Source: a bacterium HR11
GTDB taxonomy: Bacteria; Acidobacteriota; HRBIN11
Assembly (NCBI GenBank): GCA_002898535.1
Contig: BEHN01000021.1
Location: 1-51,400 of the forward strand
Length of the DNA stretch: 51,400 nt
Reading direction: 5' to 3'
Shown: positions 8,498-15,924 of the stretch, one piece after another
How the letters are laid out: each line of letters starts with the position of its first letter
Position numbering within the stretch: the stretch's first letter is position 1
Program-made: the position numbers and the translations under genes
The notes under the pieces: generated by a model
Database searches by the model: none
Told to the model about the DNA's origin: nothing
Seen by the model: only the letters and a program-made list of their open reading frames with translations

Positions 8498-8649
8498 GTG
8501 TTGGGTAAGAAAGACCACGGACCACGGACCATAGACCTGTTTCGGAGACCCGGTTCACTGCGTCTCGAGACGAGGTATCCCGATAACTCCATCAGGTCTG
8601 TGGTCTATGGTCTGGAGTCTTCTTTGGACCCAACACCCAACACCGAATC
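8486..8649. repeat. Large imperfect inverted repeat between convergent trmFO and tauE-like genes
   Basis: The arm 8486-8539 (words GGTGTTAGGTGTTGGGT, then GACCACGGACC and ACCATAGACC) is answered in inverted orientation by 8593-8649 (GGTCTATGG..., then ACCCAACACCCAACACCG). The arms are about 55 bp with some mismatches around a 53-bp core. It fills nearly the whole gap and supplies the last two codons and stop of trmFO. Either a bidirectional terminator or a MITE-like element would fit. Confidence 0.7.
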
Positions 8650-8660
8650 GCCCTTCTGCC

Positions 8661-9413
8661 TCACTGCCTCCCTATGAGGACCCGCAGGCTCAGGGCCATG
8701 ATGAGGCCCCCGACGAGGCCCATCAGGAGCCGCGTCGGGAGCCGCCGGGCCAGATAGGCCGCCACGGGGGCCGCCATCACGCCGCCGGCGATCAGGCCGA
8801 GGACGATGCGCCCGTGCGTGAGCCGCAGGACGGCAAAGAACGTCGCCGCCTGGGCGACGGTCACGAAAAACTCCGCCAGGTTGACGGACCCGACGGTGAG
8901 GCGGGGATGATTCCCGCGGGCGACCAACGTCGAGGTCACGATGGGCCCCCAACCGCCGCCCCCGACGGCGTCCAGGAATCCCCCGACGAAGCCCAAAAGG
9001 GGAACCCCGGCCCGGGCCCGGTCCGGCCTCGGATGGGGTCGTCGGAAGGTCCGCCATAGGATGACGGCGCCCATGACCGTCAGGTAGGCCGCCACAAAGG
9101 GCCGAATCCGGTGGGCCGGGACGGCCGTCAGGACGTAAGCCCCGAGGATGCCCCCGAGGACGCCCGGGACGACCAATCTGCGAAAGAGGCCCCGGTCCAC
9201 ATTGCCGAACCGCAGGTGGAACAGGCCCGAGACGCCGCTCGTGAAGACCTCGGCCGTGTGCACGCTGGCGCTGGCGACGGCCGGCGAGAGTCCCAAGCTC
9301 AAGAGGAAGGCCGTCGAGACGGTCCCGTAGGCCATCCCGAGCGTCCCGTCGATGATCTGGGCCAGAAAGCCCACGCCGACGGCCGCCAAGAACCCCGCCA
9401 CCGACTCGGTCAT
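8661..9413 (-). CDS. TauE/SafE-family membrane permease
   Basis: 250 residues with about eight hydrophobic helices and the TauE/SafE (DUF81) signatures: an N-terminal GFLAQIIDGTLGMAYG repeat echoed by GFVGGFLDAVGGGGWGPI in the second half. The family exports or imports small anions such as sulfite, sulfoacetate or taurine-derived ions; the substrate here is unknown. ATG 9413 overlaps the TGA of the upstream M24 peptidase gene (ATGA), indicating translational coupling. The longer frame to 9905 is a shadow of the peptidase gene. Confidence 0.9.
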   Translation of the reverse strand: MTESVAGFLAAVGVGFLAQIIDGTLGMAYGTVSTAFLLSLGLSPAVASASVHTAEVFTSGVSGLFHLRFGNVDRGLFRRLVVPGVLGGILGAYVLTAVPAHRIRPFVAAYLTVMGAVILWRTFRRPHPRPDRARAGVPLLGFVGGFLDAVGGGGWGPIVTSTLVARGNHPRLTVGSVNLAEFFVTVAQAATFFAVLRLTHGRIVLGLIAGGVMAAPVAAYLARRLPTRLLMGLVGGLIMALSLRVLIGRQ

Positions 9414-10663
9414 GGGCCCCCCGCCGGACGCCAGCTCAAGAGGGGGATGATGGCCGTCTGCCGGGGCACCGTCGTGACGACCGGCCCCTGCTCGGGGTCC
9501 AGGTACACGTCCATCTCGCTTCGGACGCCAAACTCGGGCAGGTAGATGCCGGGCTCGATGGAAAAGCCCGTCCCCGGCAGGAGTCGCCGGCCGTCCCGGG
9601 TCTCCAGGTTGTCCAAGTTCGCCCCGTTGCCGTGGACTTCCTGGCCGATGCTGTGGCCCGTGCGGTGAATGAAATAGTCCCCGTAGCCCTTCTGCCGGAT
9701 CACGCCCCGGGCGGCCTCGTCGGCCTCCCACCCGTAGACGGGCTGGCCGGCCCGAAAACGCTGGGCGATCAGGTCGTAGGCCGCCGACTGGGCCTCGTAG
9801 ACGATCTGGAAGATTTCGGCGTACTTCGGGGGGACTTCCTTCCCGGCATAGGCCATCCACGTCGTGTCCGCATAAACAGCCCCCGGCCGGTTCAGCTTGG
9901 CCCACAGGTCGATGAGGATGAGGTCGCCCATCCGGATGGGGGCATGCTCGGTCTTCGTCGGGGCGTAATGGGGATTGCTGGCGTTCTGGTTGACGGCCAC
10001 GATGGGCGGGTGGTCGGCGACGAGGCCTTCTTGCCGGTACAGGCGCCAGATGTACTGCTGGACGTCGTATTCCGTGATGGGCCGACCGCGGAGGAGGGCC
10101 TGCCGGATGTACAGGAAGGCCCGGTCCTTGATCCGAAGGAGCTTGCGGGCGGCCTCCATGTGCATGGCCCGCTGTTCGTCCGTCCAGACGGCCTCAAACT
10201 GCTGGACGAGGTCGGCCGAGCTGACGACCTCGACACCGAAGCCCCGGATGAGCTCGACGGTCCCCGCATCGACGAGGCTCACGTAGGGGATGTCGTTGTT
10301 CGGGGAATACTCCATGGCGACCCGCCGGGCCCCCTGGAGGGCCGCCCGGAGGGCCTCGTGGAGCTGACGCCAGCCGGCGTACAGCCGCAGGGTCCCCGGA
10401 TAGCCGTCCAGACACCGGGGCTCGATGGCGTGACAGATGCGGACAGGTTCACCCTGGGCCGGGATCCAGTAGAACCACCGGCGCGTGCCCATCTGTTCGG
10501 TCTCCCGCCGAAGGACCCGGATGGCCAAGACGTTCCGACCCCGGAAGTCGGCCAGAAGCCAGCCGTCGAGGCCCGCCGCCCGGAGGGCCGCCTGGATGGA
10601 AGCCACCCGTTCGGCTCGACCATCGGCCGACGGGTCTGCAGAGCCCATCGTCGGACGCGTCAT
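9410..10663 (-). CDS. M24-family metallopeptidase (Xaa-Pro dipeptidase-like)
   Basis: 417 residues: an N-terminal creatinase-like domain (about 1-180) and a pita-bread M24 domain. All five metal ligands are visible: D in LILIDLWA, D in VYADTTW, H in HRTGHSIGQEVHG, E in FSIEPGIY and E in RSEMDVYL. Such enzymes cleave X-Pro dipeptides with two divalent metals, in the cytosol. ATG 10663 follows GGAGACGGGG at 9 nt and begins before the first conserved helix; ATG 10648 is an alternative. The stop overlaps the TauE-like start. Why a peptidase is coupled to an anion permease is not obvious. Confidence 0.92.
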   Translation of the reverse strand: MTRPTMGSADPSADGRAERVASIQAALRAAGLDGWLLADFRGRNVLAIRVLRRETEQMGTRRWFYWIPAQGEPVRICHAIEPRCLDGYPGTLRLYAGWRQLHEALRAALQGARRVAMEYSPNNDIPYVSLVDAGTVELIRGFGVEVVSSADLVQQFEAVWTDEQRAMHMEAARKLLRIKDRAFLYIRQALLRGRPITEYDVQQYIWRLYRQEGLVADHPPIVAVNQNASNPHYAPTKTEHAPIRMGDLILIDLWAKLNRPGAVYADTTWMAYAGKEVPPKYAEIFQIVYEAQSAAYDLIAQRFRAGQPVYGWEADEAARGVIRQKGYGDYFIHRTGHSIGQEVHGNGANLDNLETRDGRRLLPGTGFSIEPGIYLPEFGVRSEMDVYLDPEQGPVVTTVPRQTAIIPLLSWRPAGGP

Positions 10664-10848
10664 CGGCCCCGTCTCCACCGCCAAAAGTGCAATGAACAGG
10701 ATGATGCTTCGGCTCCGAAGGGCGATCGGACAGATTTGACCCCCTGGGAATCGAGAATCGCACCTCATACCGCGCCTCCGGGACCCAATCCCGACTTGCG
10801 ATAGTCAGGGGTCCTGTAGGGTCCCAAGGGATCCCTCGGTGGGGGGTC

Positions 10849-10878
10849 ATTATAGTCCGGAGCCGCCCCGGTACCCAA
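10849..10878 (-). promoter_or_regulatory. Candidate sigma-70-type promoter for the M24-tauE-like operon
   Basis: Minus strand TTGGGT (10873-10878), an 18-nt spacer, then a perfect TATAAT (10849-10854), about 185 nt before the ATG. The flanks of the -10 (CCGGACTATAATGA) are repeated at the -10 upstream of the radical SAM gene near 46.03 kb. Confidence 0.5.
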
Positions 10879-10892
10879 AGTCGGCCGGTGAC

Positions 10893-10921
10893 TTGCCCTT
10901 TCCGGTCGATTCCGGCATAAT
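10893..10921 (+). promoter_or_regulatory. Candidate sigma-70-type promoter for the M23 peptidase gene
   Basis: TTGCCC (10893-10898), a 17-nt spacer and CATAAT (10916-10921), about 73 nt before the ATG. It is divergent from, and interleaved closely with, the promoter on the other strand. The remainder of the 331-bp gap 10664-10994 holds no gene. Confidence 0.5.
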
Positions 10922-10994
10922 AGGGGGCCTTGCTTCTCTTTTTAGAGTATATCCAGCCATCGCGACGAGATACCCTGCGGGGGAGGGCGAATGC

Positions 10995-11909
10995 ATGAAT
11001 CCGAAGGCTCGTCGTGAGGGGGGGTGGACGGTCTGCTTGATTCCCGACGATCCGGCCCAGGACACCGTCCGGTTTCACTTCCATCGGCGTCTTCTGTCGG
11101 TCCTCGTGGTCTTGAGCGCCAGCCTCTTCGGCTGGTCGGTCTTCGTGACGACCCACTACGTCTGGCTTCAACGCTCGTATCAACGCCTGGTCCGGATGGA
11201 GGACGAATACGAGCAGATGAAACAGGACTTTACGAAGGTCCGACAGTACTCTTACCGCCTCCAGTCGGACTTGGAGAGGATGGAACAGCAGGTCCGGCGT
11301 CTGCAGGTCATCGCCGGTGCGACGGCCGGTGGCAACATCCCTCAAATCGCGGGCATCGGCGGGGAGTCGGCCCCCACGCCCCAGACGGTCGGCCGGGCCC
11401 ATCTGTTAGAGCAACAGTGGTTCCTGGCCCAGAGTCAGCAGAAGGTGGAGGCCTTACAAGCGCAACTCAATCAGCTGTATGAGGTATTTCAGCAGAAGTC
11501 CGTCGCCCTGTCGGCGACGCCTTCGATCTTACCGGTCCGGGGCTATGTCATCAGCGGGTTTGGAGCCCGCATCGACCCCTTCACGGGGGCTCCCGATTTT
11601 CATACGGGCGTGGACGTCTTTGCCCCGTATGGGACGCCGGTCGTGGCGACGGCCGCCGGTCAGGTCGTCTTTGTAGGGCCGCAGGGGACCTATGGCCAGT
11701 TGATCATCATCGACCACGGCTTTGGGATCTTCACATACTACGGCCACCTTTCGAAGGTCCTGGTCCATAAGGGGGACATGGTCAAACGTTGGCAGGTCAT
11801 CGGTCTCGTCGGCTCGACGGGCCGCAGTACGGGGCCCCACGTTCACTACGAGGTCCGCTACCAGAATCAGCCCCTGAACCCCCTCCAATTCATCGTCGAG
11901 GCCTTTTGA
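10995..11909 (+). CDS. Inner-membrane-anchored M23 (LytM-type) peptidase with coiled coil
   Basis: 304 residues: a short cytosolic tail, one transmembrane helix (about 33-52), a periplasmic coiled coil (about 55-105 and 140-170) and a C-terminal LytM domain. The zinc ligands are all present: H203 and D207 in FHTGVDVFAP, H282 and H284 in HVHYEV, plus catalytic H251 in YYGHLS. It therefore looks like an active peptidoglycan DD-endopeptidase rather than a degenerate EnvC/NlpD activator. GGGAGGG precedes ATG 10995; the frame's upstream extension has no support. It is probably monocistronic. Confidence 0.93.
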   Translation: MNPKARREGGWTVCLIPDDPAQDTVRFHFHRRLLSVLVVLSASLFGWSVFVTTHYVWLQRSYQRLVRMEDEYEQMKQDFTKVRQYSYRLQSDLERMEQQVRRLQVIAGATAGGNIPQIAGIGGESAPTPQTVGRAHLLEQQWFLAQSQQKVEALQAQLNQLYEVFQQKSVALSATPSILPVRGYVISGFGARIDPFTGAPDFHTGVDVFAPYGTPVVATAAGQVVFVGPQGTYGQLIIIDHGFGIFTYYGHLSKVLVHKGDMVKRWQVIGLVGSTGRSTGPHVHYEVRYQNQPLNPLQFIVEAF

Positions 11910-11930
11910 ACGGAGGCCATAAGACGGTAA

Positions 11931-11990
11931 GGCAGATGGGCAGTTCGGCAGGTCGGTAGATGAGCCTGTGGGCTCATGGCTCTACGAGCA
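11931..11990. repeat. Word array and ATGAGCC hairpin after the M23 gene
   Basis: GGCAGATGGGCAGTTCGGCAGG-like words (11936-11960, family B) run into a perfect 7-bp hairpin ATGAGCC-TGTG-GGCTCAT (11960-11977). It lies between convergent genes and could end transcription on either strand, though it lacks a T-run. Confidence 0.55.
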
Positions 11991-12027
11991 ATGCACCATC
12001 CGCCATGAGTCGACCCTTATGGCGCTG

Positions 12028-12861
12028 TCAGGGGAGTCGCTCGATAAGGGGCGGGGTCGCCCCCCGGAGGTCCACGAGGGCCAGGAGGGGTCGATGCTCC
12101 TCGTCCGGTTCGACCCGCCAGAGAATGCCCCTGGGAGTCGCCACGAGGCTTCGGCCCTGGAAACGATGGCCAAATAAGAGGCCCGTACAGCAGGCCTTCA
12201 CGACGGGGGCTCCGACCCGTCGGGCTAAAGCCCGGAAGATCCGCTCGTCCCGCTCCCACTTGGCCTCTACGGGTTCGCCGGCTCGGTACGGAGAAGCCGT
12301 CGGGACGACGACGACCTGCAGGCCGGGGTCCCCAAAATCCTCCAACAGGCCCATCAGCCGGTCCTGGCAGAACACGTCCGCGCAGATGAGCGGGAGCCAT
12401 CGGGCCGAGTCCACTTCCCAGAGGGTCAGCGTCCGACCGGCCCGAATCCCGACTCGTCGCTCCCGGTCCGTGGGGTTCACCTTGACGTAAGAGCCCCGGA
12501 CCTCACCGCCATACAGCAGGTGGCTGACGCTCTCCAGGGCGCCGTCGGGCCGACGGCGGAGGAGCGTGCCGGCGACGACCCACGCCGGCCACGTCCGGGT
12601 GGCCGCCCGGACCTCGGCGAGGAGACCCGCGTAGCGGTCGGCGACCGACCCATGCCGGTCCGACGGGCCGTACCAGGCATACTCGGGAAAGACCACGAGG
12701 TCCGACCCCGTCCGCCGAAGCGTCTCTTCCAGCCGGGCCCACGGAATTTCGCCGGGCCGATTCTGGACGATCAGGACCCGCCGGACCTCGACCGGCGCCC
12801 CCTCGGAGACGGAGACCCGCTCGACTCGGACGGATTCGATGTCGGCCAGGCATGGACCCAT
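12028..12861 (-). CDS. Carbon-nitrogen hydrolase (nitrilase superfamily amidase)
   Basis: 277 residues with the nitrilase-superfamily triad in order: E60 in VVFPEYAW, K127 in YVKVNPTDRERR and C160 in PLICADVFC. These enzymes hydrolyse small amides or nitriles in the cytosol. The Cys motif is ICAD rather than the usual CWD/CYD, so substrate class cannot be assigned. ATG 12861, with GGAGGG 9 nt upstream, makes the gene start 91 nt inside the end of the BtpA-like gene. No good start exists nearer the first conserved strand. It is coupled to the BtpA-like gene in an operon. Confidence 0.85.
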   Translation of the reverse strand: MGPCLADIESVRVERVSVSEGAPVEVRRVLIVQNRPGEIPWARLEETLRRTGSDLVVFPEYAWYGPSDRHGSVADRYAGLLAEVRAATRTWPAWVVAGTLLRRRPDGALESVSHLLYGGEVRGSYVKVNPTDRERRVGIRAGRTLTLWEVDSARWLPLICADVFCQDRLMGLLEDFGDPGLQVVVVPTASPYRAGEPVEAKWERDERIFRALARRVGAPVVKACCTGLLFGHRFQGRSLVATPRGILWRVEPDEEHRPLLALVDLRGATPPLIERLP

Positions 12862-13607
12862 CGTTCGACCCTCCGCCGGTCTAAGGGCCGACCGGCCACG
12901 CCGCCCTCCCGGAGGTAGCTCCCGACGATGACGCCGTCGATGAAGGGCAGGAAGTCGGCCAGATTCTCGGGCGTCGCCCCGCTTCCGAGCCAGAGGACGG
13001 CTCCTGGGGCCGCCTGCCGGATCCGCCGGACCCATGCCGGGTCCGGCGGCTGTCCCGTCCGGGGGCCGCTGACGATGACGGCGTCGGCCAGGCCCCGCTC
13101 GAGCAGGTCGGCCAGTTCGTCTTCGACGGGGCGCTCGACCAGGGGATGCCCGTGCTTGACCCGGAAATCGGCCCAGACCTCGACCGCCGGGGCCGACCAG
13201 TACCGCCGGTAACGGAGCAGACGGGCCGCCGGGCCCGATACCAGGCCCTGGTCGGTCAGTACGACGCCTGTCAGGACGTTGACCCGGATGAAATGACCCC
13301 CGACGGCGGCCGCCACGGCCAGACCGGACAGGGCGTCGTTGCGAAGCATACTGATGCCGATACGACAGCCGACCTGAGCGACGACCCGGCTTGCCACGTG
13401 GGTCATGGCGGCGACGGTGATCGGCGGCACCCGTCGCCGGTAAAAGGGCCGGTCCCCGAAGTTTTCCAGGAGGACCGCCCAGGCGCCGGCCTCCGTGAGC
13501 CGTCGGGCTTCCTCGACGGCCCGGTCCACGATGGCCGAGAGAGGACCCTCGTAGAGGGGACTTCCCGGAAGCGGCGGCAGATGAACGACGGCGACCCACC
13601 GTTTCAT
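12771..13607 (-). CDS. BtpA/SgcQ-family TIM-barrel protein
   Basis: 278 residues beginning WVAVVHLPPLPGSP, the signature N-terminus of the BtpA family. AVLLENFGDRPF, GCRIGISMLRNDAL, FIRVNVLTG, DAVIVSGPRTG and WLGSGATPEN follow, tracing a phosphate-binding TIM barrel. Family members are linked to photosystem I stability in cyanobacteria and are otherwise uncharacterised; no photosynthesis genes occur here. No clear Shine-Dalgarno precedes ATG 13607, because the leader is intergenic repeat DNA. The last about 30 codons are low-complexity (S/R/P) and overlap the start of the nitrilase-fold gene. Confidence 0.85.
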   Translation of the reverse strand: MKRWVAVVHLPPLPGSPLYEGPLSAIVDRAVEEARRLTEAGAWAVLLENFGDRPFYRRRVPPITVAAMTHVASRVVAQVGCRIGISMLRNDALSGLAVAAAVGGHFIRVNVLTGVVLTDQGLVSGPAARLLRYRRYWSAPAVEVWADFRVKHGHPLVERPVEDELADLLERGLADAVIVSGPRTGQPPDPAWVRRIRQAAPGAVLWLGSGATPENLADFLPFIDGVIVGSYLREGGVAGRPLDRRRVERWVHAWPTSNPSESSGSPSPRGRRSRSGGS

Positions 13608-13612
13608 AGGGA

Positions 13613-13870
13613 TGAAAGATAGGAGATGCGAGATGCAGGATGCAAGATGCAGGATTGGGCAGATGGGCAGGTCGGCAGATAGGGAGGTAGGGAGATAGGG
13701 ATGGGGATCTATTCTACCTATCGCCGTTCGCTATTCGCTACTCGCCATTCGCCATTCGCCATGATCAGATGGGCCGTCGGCAGGTCGGCAGATAGGGTCA
13801 GGGGACGGGCAAAGCCGTCGTCGAGGCCTCTGGCCCTCCATATTCCGTATCTCGCATCTCCTATCTTTCA
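13613..13870. repeat. 258-bp mosaic repeat element bounded by a perfect 22-bp inverted repeat
   Basis: The segments 13613-13634 and 13849-13870 are exact inverted copies over 22 bp. Between them lie word arrays: GATGCAGGATGCAAGATGC (family A), GGCAGATGGGCAGGTCGGC (family B, twice), GGGAGATAGGGATGGGG, and CGCTATTCGCTACTCGCC/CATTCGCC. The right end contains the TGA stop (13868-13870) of the heptosyltransferase gene, and the left end is 5 nt from the BtpA-like ATG. No gene is visible inside. Confidence 0.82.
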
Positions 13871-14989
13871 GTCCCCGGCGCCCGGCGTCGATAGCAAGAC
13901 CCGCATTAAGGCGTCTTGAAGGCCCGATAGGCATGCCTTGTCCATCCGTTCGGGCCGGGTCCCGATCTCGACGGCGTGACTGACCGTACGCGTGAAAAAG
14001 GGCCCGTTTCGGTAAGCCGGCGCATGGGCCATGCCCATCACGACGGGGGTCCCGAGAAAGTCGGCCAGGTGGAGGACCCCCGTGTCAGGTCCGAGGATGA
14101 CGGCGGCCGCTCGCAACAACACGGTCAACTCGCCCCAGTCCCAAGGCGGCGCCATACGGGCGTCCGCCTGTCGGACGGTTTCCCAGAGGGCCCGAGTCCG
14201 TTCGACCTCCTGGGGCCCGCCGAGGATCACGACGGGCCGGCGGGTCCGCTCGTACACGTCCAGGACGATCTGACGGCAGGCCTCCATGGGCCATTGCTTG
14301 GCGGTCTGGGCGGCCCCGCTTTGGAAAACCCAAAAAGACCTCGGTCGAAGACCTTGCGCCCTTAGCCATGCTCGAGGTCGCTCGCCGACTTTCGGGGGGA
14401 CCGTCAGCAGACCGGCCCGTTCGGCCGGGTCGGCCAGATCCTGCAGGGCCTGCCGGATGGCTTCAGGCTCCAGGCCCATGCCCGTCAAGAGCAGGGCGTT
14501 TTTCTCGATTACATGGAGTCGTGCCTGTTCAAGGGAATGGATCGTCGGGCGCCGGTTGTAGAAAACCCCGGCGATGGATTCCCACAAATCCGACTTGTGG
14601 AATCCCAGGCGAAAGGCCGCCCGACTCCGCCAGGTCCAGACCGCGCTCTTGAGGAGACCCTGAAAGTCGATGGCCCACGTGTATCGTTCGGCCCGCAGAG
14701 ACCTTTGAAGCAAAGTATGTCGCCGCAGGACCCGGCCCGACAGGGTCCACACTCGATGGAGTCCTTCGATGATCGAGACCAGACGGTCATACCCGGCCTG
14801 GACAAGCCAGTCGATGACAGCCTCCGGAAAGTGGCGACGCAGGATGGCGACGGCCGGGATCGTGTGGACGATGTCTCCAAAGGAGCTCATGCGGACGACG
14901 AGAACCTTGATGGGGGCGAGGCGACGGACGGCGGCCTCCGGCGCCGGTTCAACGACGGGTGAAGCCGAGGGCATAGGGATACCCGTCAT
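13868..14989 (-). CDS. Glycosyltransferase family 9 (LPS heptosyltransferase)
   Basis: 373 residues with the GT9/heptosyltransferase layout. The N-terminal nucleotide-sugar fold carries VLVVRMSSFGDIVHTIPAV, the defining motif of WaaC/WaaF-type enzymes. Then come AIDFQGLLKSA and the C-terminal donor domain with RPVVILGGPQE and ILGPDTGVLHLADFLGTPVV. It should transfer heptose from ADP-heptose to inner-core LPS at the cytosolic face of the inner membrane. ATG 14989 has GGAG 5 nt upstream and overlaps the TGA of the heptose adenylyltransferase gene (ATGA), so precursor synthesis and transfer are translationally coupled. WaaC is likelier than WaaF but not proven. Confidence 0.92.
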   Translation of the reverse strand: MTGIPMPSASPVVEPAPEAAVRRLAPIKVLVVRMSSFGDIVHTIPAVAILRRHFPEAVIDWLVQAGYDRLVSIIEGLHRVWTLSGRVLRRHTLLQRSLRAERYTWAIDFQGLLKSAVWTWRSRAAFRLGFHKSDLWESIAGVFYNRRPTIHSLEQARLHVIEKNALLLTGMGLEPEAIRQALQDLADPAERAGLLTVPPKVGERPRAWLRAQGLRPRSFWVFQSGAAQTAKQWPMEACRQIVLDVYERTRRPVVILGGPQEVERTRALWETVRQADARMAPPWDWGELTVLLRAAAVILGPDTGVLHLADFLGTPVVMGMAHAPAYRNGPFFTRTVSHAVEIGTRPERMDKACLSGLQDALMRVLLSTPGAGD

Positions 14990-15501
14990 GTCCGCTCCGC
15001 CCTGAGGGGGTCCAACTCCCGAAGCCGACGCCACAGGGGGACCAGCCAGCGGGAAGACTGAATTTTGGGGCCCCCGACGATACGGCTCTCGATACCCAAC
15101 CGGACGGCGACGGGGTACTCCGGGATGGCCGATGGGGTCTCGTAGTCGCCTCCCTTGCAGTGAACATGAGGTCGCAGTTCGGCCAAGATTCGAGTGACAT
15201 CAGGGTCTTCGAAGGGGAAGACGGCCGCTACACCGGCGATGGCCGCCACCAGACGGAGGCGCTGTTCCAGGGGAAATACGGGTCGGCCGGGTCCCTTCAG
15301 CCGGCGGACGGAGGCGTCGTCGTTGACGGCTACGATCAGGCGGTCTCCCAGGGCGGCGGCCGCCCGCAGGTAACAGACATGACCCCCGTGGATGAGGTCG
15401 AAACAACCGTTGGCCATCACGACACGGAGACCCTCCGCCTGCCATCGGCGGACGAGCCGGACGGCCTCGGCCAAATCGGTACAAACGTGAGCCGTGTCCA
15501 T
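14986..15501 (-). CDS. rfaE2: D-glycero-beta-D-manno-heptose 1-phosphate adenylyltransferase (HldE C-terminal type)
   Basis: 171 residues of the cytidylyltransferase-like fold. The nucleotide-binding ANGCFDLIHGGHVCYL contains the HxGH motif (H38-H41), followed by VAVNDDASVRRLKGPGRPV and the CKGGDY segment. It makes ADP-heptose from heptose-1-phosphate. The kinase half found in fused HldE is absent, so a separate kinase must exist elsewhere. It is the first gene of a two-gene operon with the heptosyltransferase. Upstream is repeat DNA. Confidence 0.93.
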   Translation of the reverse strand: MDTAHVCTDLAEAVRLVRRWQAEGLRVVMANGCFDLIHGGHVCYLRAAAALGDRLIVAVNDDASVRRLKGPGRPVFPLEQRLRLVAAIAGVAAVFPFEDPDVTRILAELRPHVHCKGGDYETPSAIPEYPVAVRLGIESRIVGGPKIQSSRWLVPLWRRLRELDPLRAERT

Positions 15502-15517
15502 GGGACGATGGGCATCC

Positions 15518-15790
15518 TACGAGATGCAGGATACAGGACACGAGATGCAGGATGCAAGATACAAACCGTTTATCCGGGCCGTTCGGTTCGTGAAAACCCG
15601 TATGGATTCGGCCTTTCCGAACCTTCGGGGCGGACAGTTTTTGAAGGGACGGAGTGACAAGCAGTGGTCTTGGGCCGACGGGCCGGTCGGGGGTTCGGGA
15701 ATTCGGGAGTTCGGGGGTTTGGGAACTCGGGCATCAGGGGGCTGGCAGGGGGCGGGGATGAGGCCTTTCGGCCGGAGCCGGCGGTAATGG
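15518..15790. repeat. Family-A word array followed by a one-ended copy of the MITE-like element
   Basis: 15518-15563 is an array of GAGATGCAGGATACAGG-type words. At about 15576 begins GGGCCGTTCGGTTCGTGA, continuing into the same terminal sequence found at both ends of the elements at 26.8 and 32.4 kb. Next are the shared GGTCTTGGGCCGA segment (15668-) and a TTCGGGAATTCGGGAG array (15695-15733). A GC-rich stretch (about 15744-15787) also occurs inverted inside the 32.4-kb element. No inverted right terminus is present. This fills most of the 423-bp gap 15502-15924. Confidence 0.75.
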
Positions 15791-15924
15791 TCCTGGTCGG
15801 GCCCACTTCCCGTCGGAAGGTCGTCCGGGTTACGGGCGTCACGGCCGCTCAAGTCCAGGCCTTAGCGGTTGCTTCCGGGCCGGAAGGACGGTAGACTGAA
15901 AGCTGATCCGCAGGAGTGCAGAAG

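Noticed and set aside
12028-13599. Single 523-codon minus-strand frame
   Set aside because: Only its last 277 codons look like a protein (nitrilase fold). The upstream part is an out-of-frame reading of the BtpA-like gene.
13613-13870. CRISPR array
   Set aside because: The repeats are degenerate words of 7-12 nt with no uniform repeat/spacer length and no cas genes nearby.
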